Assembly (NCBI RefSeq): GCF_002575655.3
Contig: NC_053036.3
Span: 159,564,627-159,628,626 of the forward strand
Length of the DNA: 64,000 bases
Direction of reading: 5' to 3'
DNA from: Aegilops tauschii subsp. strangulata
Taxonomy: Eukaryota > Streptophyta > Magnoliopsida > Poales > Poaceae
Below the pieces are notes generated by a model, which worked only from the letters and a program-made list of their open reading frames with translations, was not told the origin of the DNA and did no database searches. The position numbers were made by a program, and so were the translations under genes. The number at the start of each line of letters is the position of its first letter. Position 1 is the first letter of the stretch. Positions 22,371-32,796 of the stretch are shown here, one piece after another.

Positions 22371-22733
22371 CCCCCTCCGAAATTTCGGGCAAAACACCCC
22401 TAAGCCTAGCAAAAATTGCCCTCCGCTGCCGCCGGCCGCTTCTCCACCGCCACCCGCGTCCAACCGGGAGTCGCCATGTGGCGCCCCGCCGCCCGTACGC
22501 CGCGGCCCGGGGAGCCCGCATCCGGCCCCCGCGGCCCGAGCCGGCTCCGCCCGCGCGCCCCGCCTCCTTCCTCCATGCCCCGCGCCTTCCCGCGCCTGAG
22601 GCCGCCGTCCGCCGGAGCCCGAGCTCCAGCCCGCGCCGCCGTTCGCCGCGCCCGTGCCCGAGCTCCTTCGCCGGAGCTCCACCGCCGCCATCGCCGGATC
22701 CGGTCGCGGGAGCCCATGCCCGGCCGGATCTCG

Positions 22734-22754
22734 CCCCCCCCCCCCCCCCCCCCC
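22734..22754 (+). repeat. 21-nt cytosine homopolymer
   Basis: Twenty-one Cs in a row are followed by G and CCCC. On the minus strand this is a long G run able to form a quadruplex. The length is likely unstable or subject to assembly error. Confidence 0.9.
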
Positions 22755-24384
22755 GCCCCGAGCTTCCCCGTCCTACCTCTCCTTCCTCTGACCACCGCGG
22801 CTCCATCTCCGGTGAACTTCGAGCCATGGCGAGCTCGAGCTCGTCCCGATCCAGATCTCTGGAGGTTGACTTCTCCTCCCCCCGAAAATATTCCAAGTCC
22901 TGAGATTTTTACAATACATGCTCATGTTCATCGCATCATAACTCTCTGCATATAGCTCCCTTTCGTGCGTGTAATATATCGAAATGTTCGCCTCGAGATG
23001 CTCTTCATTTTGTTCCATTATGCCATGTTCATTTGAGTCCATCTTGATGCCCAAATCTCTGGTGCAAGAGTGCTAATTGCTGTTAACTGCTGTTACTTAT
23101 CAGAACTTGAGGATTTGTTATTTTTGTTGCATTCGATGTGTGCATCTTATGGGCATGAGCTCTACATGTGTTTTGATGTATGCCATGCCATATTTACAGA
23201 GGTGTATGCCATGTATTTTTGTGATCTCTGTGGTGACTAGCACAAGCATGCAAACTAGGCTTCGTGATGTTTCTGATTTCAGAGACTTGGTAAAATATTT
23301 TACCAAGTCTGTGACTGCTGTTATTTGGTTGCTACGTATCCATGTGGCTACAGAGAGATCCATGCTTCTTTTGGTGATGTTCAGTAAGGATGTTTTGTAG
23401 ATGCAGTTGTGCTCTATCCATCCATGCCCTTTTTTGCAATTATGGAGTGCCATACCATGTCTCAATCTTGCTCTACTTTTGCTATAAAATATTTCTGGCA
23501 GAATGTTAACATGATATTCAATTTTGCCAAGGCTGTTGTAGTTGATTCATTCATGCTATGTATTTGTTCTTGCGATGGATTGCTTCATAAACATGCCATA
23601 TTTCTGTAGTTATGCTTGTTTTGTCATGCATTGCTTTGTGGTGAGTGCATCAAGCTCACAAAGATGCCCTCATAATACTGTTTCTGCCATGCTCTGTTTT
23701 CTGCAAAGTCTGAAACCTGTTAACGATACTTGCTATGTTTACATGGTTGCCATCATATCTTCTGGTCCTTTTTGGCTTATGGTCAGTAAGGGACTTTTGT
23801 TCTATGCATTTAGTAGATTAATGCCATGCCTTGTTTTGCTATGTTAAGTTCCTGTAGCATGTTGGTTGCTTGCTCTGAACATTGCTACCTGATGCTGTTT
23901 CAGCCATGTCCAGTAATTTCACCGTCTGTGAACCTGTTATCTTTTGCACTTTTGCCATGCTTGTTTGAACCTGCTGTGGTGTGATCTAGCCGTAGCTCAG
24001 TGTTCATCTTTTGTCAAGCATCTCCTGTAGATTACTGCCATATGCTTTGTTGCTATGTTGGAGTGCTGTAGCATAGTTGCTTGTTGCATTCTAAGTGCTA
24101 TCATGCTGTTAATCGCAGAACAGAGTCATTCTTGTTTTGCTTGCCATTTGCAAACCGTGCATCCGTTTCCGGTGATCTTTATATCGATTTCGACCGAAAT
24201 CATCTCATCTTTCCAGTGGCATGCTTGGATTGTCAAGTTACTGCCTTTTTCATCCTTTTTCTTCCGGAGCACGCATATGCATCGCATATTATATCCCGCA
24301 TATCATGCATGTTTTGCATCATGTTGCTTGTGCATTTCCCGTGATTGATTGTGGTTCCGTTGCTTGTGTTCTTGTTTTGGGTAG

Positions 24385-25809
24385 AGCCGGGAGACGAGTT
24401 CGTGAACGAGGAACCTGTTGAGTACTCTTACGAGGATCAAGCTTTCGACAACTCTGAGAACCTTGCAGGCAAGATGACCATACCCTCGAAATCACTTCTA
24501 TCTTTGCTTTGCTAGTTGTCACTCTATTGCTGTGCTGCGTTACCTACCACTTGCTATATCATGTCTCCCATGTTGCCATGTCAAGCCTCTAACCATCCTT
24601 TCCTAGCAAACTGTTGATTGGCTAAGTTACTGTTTTGCTCAGCCCCTCTTATAGCGTTGCTAGTTGCAGGTGAAGTTGAAGTTGGTTCCATGTTGGAACA
24701 TGGATATGTTGGTATATCACAATATCTCTTATTTAATTAATGCATCTATATATTTGGTAAAGGGTGGAAGGCTCGGCCTTATGCCTGGTGTTTTGTTCCA
24801 TTCTTGCCGCCCTAGTTTCCGTCATACCGGGATTATGTTCCTTGAATTTGCGTTCCTTGCGCGGTTGGGTGATTTATGGGACCCCCTTGACAGTTTGCCT
24901 TGAATAAAACTCCTCCAGCAAGGCCCAACCTTGGTTTTACCATTTGCCACCTAAGCCTTTTCCCTTGGGTTTTCGCGAGCCCGAGGGTCATCTTTATTTA
25001 AACCCCCGGGCCAGTGTTCCTCTGAGTGCTGGTCCAAACTAGAGCCACTTGCAGCGCCACCTTGGAGAAACTCGAGGATTGGTTTTAGTTGTACGTAGTG
25101 TTCATCCGGTGTGCCCTGAGAACGAGATATGTGCAGCTCCTATCGGGATTTGTCGGCACATTCGGGCGGCTTTGCTGGTCTTGTTTTACCATTGTCGAAA
25201 TGTCTTGTAAACCGGGATTCCGAGACTGATCGGGTCTTTCCGGGAGAAGGTTTATCCTTCGTTGACCGTGAGAGCTTATGATGGGCTAAGTTGGGACACC
25301 CCGGCAGGGTATTATCTTTCGAAAGCCGTGCCCGCGGTTATGAGGCAGATGGGAATTTGTTAATGTCCGGTTGTAGAGAACTTGTCACTTGACTTACTTA
25401 AAATACATCAACTGTGTGTGTAGCCGTGATGGTCTCTTCTCGGCGGAGTCCGGGAAGTGAACACGGTTTGAGTTATGCATGAACGTAAGTAGTTTCAGGA
25501 TCACTTCTTGATCATTTCTAGCTTCGCGACCGTTGCATTGCTTCTCTTCTCGCTCTCACTTGCGTATGTTAGCCACCATATATGCTTAGTGCCTGCTGCA
25601 GCTCCACCTCATTACACCATCCTTTTTCCTATAAGCTTAAATAGTCTTGATCTCGCGGGTGTGAGATTGCTGAGTCCTCATGACTCACAGATTCTACCAA
25701 AACAGTTGCAGGTGCCGACGATGCCAGTGCAGATGACGCAACCGAGCTCAAGTGGGAGTTCGATGAGGAACGTGGTCGTTACTATGTTTCTTTTCCTGAT
25801 GATCAGTAG
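24385..25809 (+). other. Putative spliced acidic micro-ORF in the A 3' LTR
   Basis: Block a (24385-24468, 84 nt) follows TTGTTTTGGGTAG and ends TTGCAG before GCAAGA, a GC donor. Block b (25712-25809) follows TTGCAG and ends in TAG. The phase is the same as in B. Block a reads PGDEFVNEEPVEYSYEDQAF and on. Block b ends [13 protein letters not shown]. The predicted intron is 1243 nt, against 1247 in B. The first exon is not identified. Confidence 0.45.
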
Positions 25810-26088
25810 TGGAGCCCAGTTGGGACGATCGGGGATCTAGCATTTGGGGTTATCTTATTTTCATTTGGATTTGACCGTAGTAGGTCTATGTGTGGATTTT
25901 GGATGATGTATGAATTATATTATGTATTGTGTGAAGTGGCGATTGTAAGCCAACTCTCGTTATCCCATTCTTGTTCATTACATGGGATTGTGTGAAGATA
26001 ACCCTTCTTGCGACAATACCACAATGCGGTTATGCCTCTAAGTCGTGCCTCGACACGTGGGAGATATAGCCGCATCATGGGCATTACA

Positions 26089-28006
26089 GTTTTGTTGAGT
26101 TTTGTGTGATTGATGTTTTCAAGTTTTGGGTTATCTTACGATGGATGAAGGAATAAGGAGTAGAAGAGCCTGAGCTTGGGGATGCCCCAGAATCCCAAGC
26201 TATTATCCAAAAATAAGCAACCAACTAAGCTTGGGGATGCCCCCGAGTGGCATCCCCTCTTTCTTCTAACAACCATCAGTATTTTACTCGAAGCCATATT
26301 TTTATTCGTCACATACTATGTGTTTTGCTTGGAGCGTCTTGTATGATATGAGTCTTTGCTTATTTTATTTTGTGTTCTAAGTCTTGATTCCTTACTGGAC
26401 ACACCTATTTGAGAGAGCCAAAATTATGTCATGACTAGTTAGAATTACTCTCTATGCTTCACTTAAATTTTTATGAGCTATGGACTTGCTCTAGTGCTTC
26501 ACTTATATCTTTTTGAGCACGGTGTGCTTTATGTTTTTAAAGAAATGCTCTCTTACTTCACTTAGATTTATTTGAGAGTTCGTAGAATTTTCAAGAAATT
26601 CTCTTTTGCTTCACTTAAATTAATTGGAGAGAAAGAAAAATTATGCTCATGATCTTCACTTATATTTGTTTGACCTTATGAAAAGCAACACATCAAAATT
26701 AGTCCCAAAGTGATAGATATCCAAGAAGGATATAACAAAAGCTTTCATGAAGATCATTGGACAAAATAAACTTGATTCTTAGTAATAGTTTTGAGATATG
26801 ATGATGTGATATGTGAGTTCTGTTGATGAGTAATTATGCTTTAGTAAGAATATTGGTGTTAAGGTTTGTGATTCCCTATGCAAGTACGAAAGTCAATAGT
26901 CATGCAATGAAATTATATCCTACTTGTGGTGCATTACTCGGTGTTAATTATGCTTAATGCTTACTTATGAGATTATTCATTTCTTAGATTGGTCGCTTCT
27001 CAATCTTTTGCTAGCCTTCATTTTGCACTAAGTATGATCACTGCTTGTGCATCCAAAATCCTTTAAACCAATTTTGTCACATGAGTCCACTATATCTACC
27101 TATATGCGGCATTCTTTTGCCGTTCTAAGCAAATTTGCATGTGCCATCTCTAATTTCAAAAATAAATTTCTCTTTTGTGTGTTCGTTTTGCTCACGGAGC
27201 GGTGAAGGGTGGCTAATATTTTCCATGCTAGATGTGTTATTCTCACGATGAGTGTTTATTCACTTGTCATTGCACGAGAGTAAGGCAAAGGTATTAGGGA
27301 TGCCCAGTCCCGAATTGAAAAAAAATGAATTTACTTTATGTTATCAAATAATAAATTCCTTGGAAAGTGTTGGTATGGAAGGCAACCGTGGATTCGGCTA
27401 GCCATGGAAAGTGAAAGTATGGTGGAAAAGGGAATAAACTTTATTTTCTCTTTGGGAACTGCCTATGATATATCTAGCATGGAAAGTGTTCGGAACTCTA
27501 AGTTGTTTTCGTTGGTGGGATGGATGCACCTCCCAAAATATTTTTATCTCTAAGTTTTTCGCTTTGAGCTCTGGCACCTCTACAAATCCCTACTTCCCTC
27601 CGAGAAGGGCCTTTCTTGTACTGTATGCAATTTTTTTTTTTGAATTTGAGTCTCCATCTTCTCTTACAAAAAGCACCAACTAGGAGGCAAGATGACCGTA
27701 CTTGAGTATTGGGTGTAGCTAATATGCGAGCATGTTTCATGAATGGATCAATGGTTGAGCATGATGGGCTAGGGATAACTTATTTTAGCGTTGATATTTT
27801 GAAAGACATGGTTGCTTGTTGGCATGCTTGAGTATCTAAATTATTATGTCAAAACTAGACTATTGCTTTGAACAATATAAAAGTCCAAATGTCCATGCTA
27901 CAAAGAAAGAAATATGATATGACATGTTAGGCAGCATTCGACATCAAAAATTCTATTTTTATCACTTCCCTACTCGAGGACGAGTAGGAGTTAAGCTTGG
28001 GGATGC
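26089..28006 (+). other. C 3' internal spacer with repeated purine tracts
   Basis: It is non-coding. AGCTTGGGGATGCC-type purine tracts occur near 26173 and 26226 and again at the true polypurine tract (27991-28006). A string of degenerate repeats starts CTTCACTTA at 26457, 26497, 26556, 26609 and 26654. Confidence 0.65.
26457..26680 (+). repeat. Degenerate tandem repeats in C spacer
   Basis: Five units start CTTCACTTA(A/T/G)AT and run into TTGAGA or TTGAGC, spaced about 40-60 bp. They are imperfect and untranslated. Confidence 0.7.
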
Positions 28007-28385
28007 TGATACGTCTCAAACGTATCTATAATTTTTGATTGTTCCATGATGTTATATTATCAATCTTGGATGTTTTATAATCATTTTATAGTCATTTTAT
28101 ATCATTTTTTGGTACTAACCTATTGACATTGTGCCAAGTGCCAGTTGCTGTTTTCTGCATGTTTTTACATTGCAGGAAATCAATATGAGACGGAGTCCAA
28201 ACGCAACGAAACTTTATGGAGATTTATTTTGGACCAGAAGGAACATAATGGGCCCTGGCTGCGCCTGGGGGGTGCCTCAAGGAGGGCACAACCCACCAGG
28301 GCGCGCCCTGGTGGGTTGTACCCACCTCGGGTGCCCCCAGACCGCCTCTTTGCTGTATAAATACCCCAATATTCCAGAAACCCTA
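28007..28385 (+). repeat. C 3' LTR, left part (truncated)
   Basis: It starts TGATACGTCTC, contains a 32-bp perfect palindrome at 28288-28319 and a TATA box (TATAAATA, 28356-28363), and is cut at 28385 where TGTAACAGCC of D begins. The five bases before D are CCCTA. Confidence 0.75.
28288..28319. repeat. 32-bp perfect palindrome upstream of the C LTR TATA box
   Basis: The left arm ACAACCCACCAGGGCG is the exact reverse complement of the right arm, with no spacer. It lies 36 bp before TATAAATA. A GC-rich promoter-proximal block in H has a similar but less perfect form. Confidence 0.9.
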
Positions 28386-28885
28386 TGTAACAGCCCCAAA
28401 ATTGGGTTATCAATTTTTGTACTGTTATTCTCTCCTGGCACTCATTTTCAAAATTTTCTCCTGAGTTTGCTAGATGACCCTGAGAAAATTTTGTCATTTC
28501 CAACCTTTCAAAATCCTGCTCATGTCTTTTTCAGTGGGCAAGACCTCATTTGCATCAGCTCAATTCCTCTTAAACCCTAATTCCAAAATTTTGGAATTTG
28601 GATATGCCCTTGTGATTACAAAGGAGCCACCATTTTCCTTGTTCTGTTGATCCTCCCAATTGATCCCAGAGATCATCCTATCTTTCTTAACCTTGGATAT
28701 GCAAAAATATTGCTAAGTTCAATGCAATATTTTTGAATTATGATTTATTCCTTTTCTTGCCTTTCTGAGGAATAAAATCCAAAGGCATATCTAGCCATCT
28801 CCTAAATTCATGAGAATTGGTGGAGTTGATGCTTATGCCCAATCCAAGCTCTGGCAAGTATATTGGCCATAATCCAAGCTCCTTC
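28386..28885 (+). repeat. D: truncated chromovirus-type LTR
   Basis: It begins TGTAACAGCCCCAAAATTGGG, a start typical of Triticeae gypsy LTRs, after CCCTA. It is AT-rich and has no ORF. The right end is uncertain: it changes into GC-rich sequence near 28885, and no internal part or second LTR is seen. The call rests on the LTR-like start only. Confidence 0.45.
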
Positions 28886-29017
28886 CCAAGAGCCCGCGGC
28901 GGCGGAGCCGGCCACGAGAGGAAGGGGGAGGGGGCGAGGCCGAGGTCGCCGTGGCACTCGGGGAAGAGGGGGACGGGGCGGCGCACCGGCCTTGCTCCTG
29001 CCAGCGATGCCTCCCGC
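28886..29017 (+). other. Upstream region of the B3-like ORF, left of the hAT insertion
   Basis: GC-rich sequence ends at GCCTCCCGC. If the hAT and one target copy are ignored, it is continuous with GATGGAGGGCC at 30008. It is probably the 5' flank or 5' UTR of the B3-like ORF. Confidence 0.45.
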
Positions 29018-30007
29018 CAGGGACGGGCCCAGGATTTAGAGGTTGTGTATTCAAAATTTTAAAGGCAATTTTTTTAAGGCCTAAACCTTGCTTTTGGCAC
29101 ATAAACCTATTATGTCACCATACTAACACTGTACTAGAATATATATAAATTTTTGACATGAAATCACTGTACTAGAATATATATATTTTTGACATGAAAT
29201 CACTGTACTAGAATATTACAACTTGAAATCACATCACAAGTTGTAAATAATATGTATTACTGTATTATAATGCTTAATAACCCTAAACCCTGAACGACTC
29301 TTGTATCTTTAATAATTCATCCTTGTGTATCACTACAAACAAGTCTCAACTTTGAATATTTTATACTGTACTGAAATAGTCTCAAATGGCAAACAAGGCT
29401 CAGGTTACAATATACTGAAATAGGAAACCAATTAGTCAGATTAACTCACCCTTGTATAGCACAAGAAGTAGAAATCTGAAGAATAACAGAAGAAAACGAC
29501 GCCTGACGTTTTTCTCAGCCACTCGAACGCAGATCGCTGGACACCGGTCTCGACCGCGCCGCCGCCCCGTGGCCCCTTCCTGTCGCAACCGACGTGCATC
29601 CCTGTCGGCGCGTTGATCATAGGGCCGGGATTGGAATTTGCGAGTCTGCGGACGCATGCAAGATTGGAATTTGGGGGAGGCAGCGCGTTGGTTATCTGCG
29701 AGTTCATGTGATCGATTGCTCTGTTGCGATCAGGCCATATGGCTGGGCTGTAGCTAATCTCGTATTGGGCTTGGGGAAGCAGAAAAATGGGCTGCTGGAC
29801 CATGTGTGGGGGTCGGGGGAGAAAAATTAGAGATGGGCTGGCCTTGTAATGGCATGAATGCGTGCAAACATCAGATTTCGTATCAGTTTCGTATTTTTGC
29901 TATACACACACATACTATACACTGTTATATACATAGTTTTGGGGCAAAAATAATGGGTATTGAACTAAATACCCATGAATTGAAGTGGGCCCGCCCTTGC
30001 CTCCCGC
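29010..30007. mobile_element. Non-autonomous hAT transposon with 8-bp target duplication
   Basis: The element spans 29018-29999 (982 bp). The left end is CAGGGACGGGCCCA and the right end, reverse complemented, is CAAGGGCGGGCCCA (12 of 14 match). CCTCCCGC occurs at 29010-29017 and again at 30000-30007, an exact 8-bp duplication. CAGGG ends and 8-bp duplications are the hAT hallmarks. No transposase is recognised. ORFs inside are short and without motifs. It must use transposase from another copy. A short tandem repeat lies at 29127-29224. Confidence 0.85.
29127..29224. repeat. Short AT-rich tandem repeat inside the hAT
   Basis: Three units begin CACTGTACTAGAAT at 29127, 29165 and 29201. The spacings are 38 and 36 bp, and the third unit is partial. 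Confidence 0.85.
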
Positions 30008-30008
30008 G

Positions 30009-30446
30009 ATGGAGGGCCACGTCGGGGACCAGCCCCGTGAGTTCTTCATCAGGCTGCGCTGGCCACCGCGTCGTCGTCTCCGTCTCCCTACCCCATTTGC
30101 TCGGGAGATGAAGCTCCATCCGCCCCAGACCCTCAGGCTGCACATGAGGGGCTGCGGGAATGGTGGTACGCGGGTCGACGTCGACTTCCCCGCTCCTCAC
30201 GTCATGTACCTCCGTCGCGGATGGAAGGCGTTTGCTCGCGTCCACAGCCTGACGGCGGGGCTCGTCCTCTACTTCAAGTTAATGGAGGGCGGCCTGCTCT
30301 CCGTCAAGGTCTTTGGAGATCTTGGAACTCGCCTAAAATGCTGCGTGGAGAGCTCCTTCGACGATGAAGATTCCTCCTCAAGCGGGAGTGACGAGGAGGA
30401 CAGCGACGACGAGGGCGTCGAGCGGCGGGACGCCGACCCCGACTGA
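30009..30446 (+). CDS. B3 DNA-binding-domain-like ORF
   Basis: ATG 30009 to TGA 30446 gives 145 codons. Residues about 35-100 look like a plant B3 domain: MKLHPPQTLRLHMRGC, VDVDFPAPHVMYLRRGWKAF, HSLTAGLVLYFKLMEGGLLS and VKVFG. This is the usual order of B3 strands, with the GW-AF turn. The tail is a run of D, E and S (about residues 115-140). B3 proteins bind DNA. This short form is, from memory, highly repeated in Triticeae. It has an intact frame. A hAT element sits one base before the start codon, so the natural 5' leader is cut. It is antisense to G and lies beyond the G integrase. It could be the antisense accessory ORF of G or a captured host fragment. Confidence 0.6.
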   Translation: MEGHVGDQPREFFIRLRWPPRRRLRLPTPFAREMKLHPPQTLRLHMRGCGNGGTRVDVDFPAPHVMYLRRGWKAFARVHSLTAGLVLYFKLMEGGLLSVKVFGDLGTRLKCCVESSFDDEDSSSSGSDEEDSDDEGVERRDADPD

Positions 30447-31648
30447 CCGCGTTGCCCCTCCCTCGGCCACGCGCCCTGCCGAGGGCCTTTCTCGTCAAGC
30501 TCTTCATCGGCGCGTTCCCTGTCGCCTCCTTGGGCGGCTGGCGTAGGAGGGTTGGAGAAGGGGAAGAAGGCGGGTGGCGGCCGTCAAGTCGGAGTACGCG
30601 GGCACCGACGCCTTCGTCGTGTATTGTCGGCCCGCTGCCTCATCTTCTAGCTCCCCTCCCGGCACCGGAATGTTCTCTTGGTGCCTTCTGCTCCTCGTAT
30701 CTCGCCTAGGTGCTCTTTTTGCCCTCCCGCTATCTTGTTCTACCTTATGAGGAGAGGGACAAGAAAGGGATTACGGGCATCTTATCTCTTTTTAGTTTGT
30801 AAGCCTGCGGGCACTTGTTAGATTTAAAATTTGTAATCCCCTTGCTCATGTTTTTCACCCCGTATGAACTATACCTGTATGGGACGTTTTTAATGAAAAA
30901 GGGTGCTTGCTGGGTTCTTTGTGCGTGAGCGAGGCCCATGCCAAGGAATGAATCCTTGTTATTTTTAAGATAAACATTGATGCCCGGCAACAGGCCTTGC
31001 CGTCCCCTTACTTCAGCCGACCATTCTCACGCTCTTGGCGGAGGCAGGGCGAAATAGAGTTAGGCCCCTTGTTTATTTCCTCGCCACCGCGACTACGACC
31101 CGGTTCCGACCCAGGGACTTGGGTACAGGAAAAAGGGGGAGCACGGTGGTCTAGGAGCAAAACGAGGTTTCATACGCCCCAACTTCATACGGAAATGCAC
31201 AACAGAGGATGAAAGACTTATCCGAATCTGCAGCCCCGGCAGCCTTGGCTTGCCGTTGTTGGATTTTTGTATCTACAGCCCCCGGCAACCTTGGCTTGCC
31301 GAGGCCGGAGCGCCGGCTCGCTCTCTTTCTTCCAAACAGCTCAGTAGAAACACCCATGTACCCTGCGAACCAAAGAGGATGGAAAGGAACAGAGAAACGC
31401 ACACTCGGCCTCTATGCTAGGGGTTAGTCGCCGCTAAGCACTATCAACCCTAACCGAGGGAGAGACTTAACCTAGCATGCATGATATAACTTAGGGCGCC
31501 AGCGCTTCATTTATTTATGCTCAGGGTCTGCGCTTGGCTTTGTACAGAGGGTTACATGCCTTGCCGGCAAGGCTTGTACAAAAGATGGTTTGCCGGGGGG
31601 CCCGGCAACTGCGCCATATGGGTAAAACTTGCGAAGATGCTCAATGTT
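30447..31648 (-). other. Non-coding region between the B3-like ORF and G integrase
   Basis: No supported ORF. The right half, with repeated CTTGCCGG motifs, is plausibly the post-integrase spacer of G. The boundary between G and the B3-like unit is not defined. No copy of the G LTR is found here, so the 3' LTR of G is missing. Confidence 0.45.
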
Positions 31649-32763
31649 TCAGGAGTTGCTCACTTGAATAGCATCTTTGGTCTCCAGGCGGACTGCGCTG
31701 TGCTTGGTGACTCGTATTACCCGATAAGGGCCTTCCCACTTCGGCGTCAACTTGTTGGAATTCTTGGCCGACTGAACGCGCCGAAGAACAAGGTCGCCTT
31801 CCTCAAAGCTTCGGGCATGAGCCTTGCGGCTATGGTAGCGGCGCAAGGCTTGCTGGTAGCGCCCTGCTCTCACAGCCGCCCGAAGACGATCTTCCTCAAG
31901 GAGCATTGCGTCATCTTGCCGCAATTGCTCTTGCTCAAGCTCGTTGTAAGCGAGCACTCGAGGTGGCCCGTACGTGAGTTCCGTGGGGAGAACTGCTTCT
32001 GCCCCGTATACCAGGGCAAAGGGCGTCTGGCCGGTGCTCGATTTGGCGTCGTCCTGATCGACCACAGAACCGCCGGCAACTCATCAATCCAGCGCCTTCC
32101 ACTCTTGTGCAGCTTATCAAAAGTCTTTGTTCTCAGGCCTCGCAGTACTTCAGCATTTGCCCTCTCCGCTTGGCCGTTGCTCCGTGGGTGTGCCACGGAG
32201 GCGAAACAGACCTTGCTGCCGAGGTCTTGGATGTACTGCATGAAGGTGTGGCTTGTGAACTGCGTGCCGTTGTCGGTGATGACCCTGTTGGGCACACCGA
32301 AGCGGCAGAGTAGCCCCCTGAAGAACTTGACGGCTGACTGTGCTGTCACCTTTCTCACCGCCTCCACCTCCGGCCACTTTGTGAACTTGTCGATTGCAAC
32401 GTACAAGTACTCAAAGCCTCCGACTGCGCGGGGGAAAGGGCCCAGTATGTCGAGCCCCCAGACCGAAAATGGCCAGGAGAGAGGAATTGTTTGAAGGGCT
32501 TGAGCTGGTTGATGAAGTTTCTTCGAATGGAACTGGCACGCTTCACACCTGGTTACTAGTGCCATTGCATCCTGGAGGGCAGTGGGCCAGAAGAAACCTT
32601 GCCAGAATGCCTTGCCGGCAAGGGCCCTTGACCCTATCTGGGAGCCACATATGCCTCCATGTATCTCTGCCAACAGCTCCAGTCCTTCCTCCCGGGGAAT
32701 GCACTTCAATTTCACAACGTTCGGTCTTTTCCTGTACAGGACGTCATCGACGAACTGATACAT
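31649..32763 (-). pseudogene. pol: G integrase (frameshifted)
   Basis: On the minus strand from 32763: KLKCIPREEGLELLAEIHGG and the H-H-C-C zinc region ending CEACQFHSKKLH. Then the core: WGLDILGPFPRAVGGFEYL, ITDNGTQFTSHTF and SNGQAERANAEVLRGL with the catalytic Glu. The frame shifts near 32040-32065 and continues as TGQTPFALVYGAEAVLPTEL to FEEGDLVLRRV and WEGPYRV, ending at 31649. Integrase joins element cDNA to the chromosome. There is no chromodomain, as expected for Tat. Confidence 0.85.
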
Positions 32764-32796
32764 AGCAGACCGACGGGCTACTTTCTCCGCTTCTTC

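Larger units (their letters stand above)
2576..26088 (+). mobile_element. A: chromodomain-type (Tekay-like) Ty3/gypsy retrotransposon, host of B and K
   Basis: The 5' LTR remnant (2576-3211) and the matching end of the 3' LTR (25453-26088) are both 636 bp and nearly identical. Internal order is PBS, leader, gag start (4138-4463), the inserted B (4464-17787), then gag rest, protease, RT, RNase H and integrase (17788-21791), then a purine-rich end before the 3' LTR at 21828. The integrase tail has the [10 protein letters not shown] region followed by an HHSxxEATWE chromodomain-like end, as in Tekay/Del-type chromoviruses. Its 5' LTR is interrupted by K rather than simply truncated. The right flank begins GTTTT. 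Confidence 0.85.
21828..26088 (+). repeat. A 3' LTR (4261 bp)
   Basis: It begins TGTAACACCCCGG and ends GGGCATTACA, preceded by purine-rich AGTGGTGGAGTGT. A TATA box TATAAAAATA is at 22361-22370. A GC-rich block at 22400-22860 follows, with a 21-C run at 22734-22754. Long overlapping ORFs there in several frames on both strands are composition effects. Exon-like blocks lie at 24385-24468 and 25712-25809. Over 4 kb is long for an LTR. Confidence 0.85.
26089..28385 (+). mobile_element. C: 3' end of an Athila-like Ty3/gypsy element
   Basis: Internal 3' spacer (26089-28006) ends in the purine tract TTAAGCTTGGGGATGC, directly followed by an LTR start TGATACGTCTCAAACG at 28007. Athila-type elements of Triticeae end this way, as H does here. 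Its left part was displaced by A (whose LTR ends at 26088). Its LTR is cut at 28385 by D. No coding ORF with a recognisable domain remains. Confidence 0.75.

Noticed and set aside
22356..22955. Long overlapping ORFs on both strands in the A LTR
   Set aside because: They occur in several frames of a very GC-rich block rich in Pro, Arg, Gly and Ala codons. There is no domain, and this part is non-coding LTR.
29441..29803. ORF within the hAT element
   Set aside because: It has no transposase or BED-finger motif and is probably chance.
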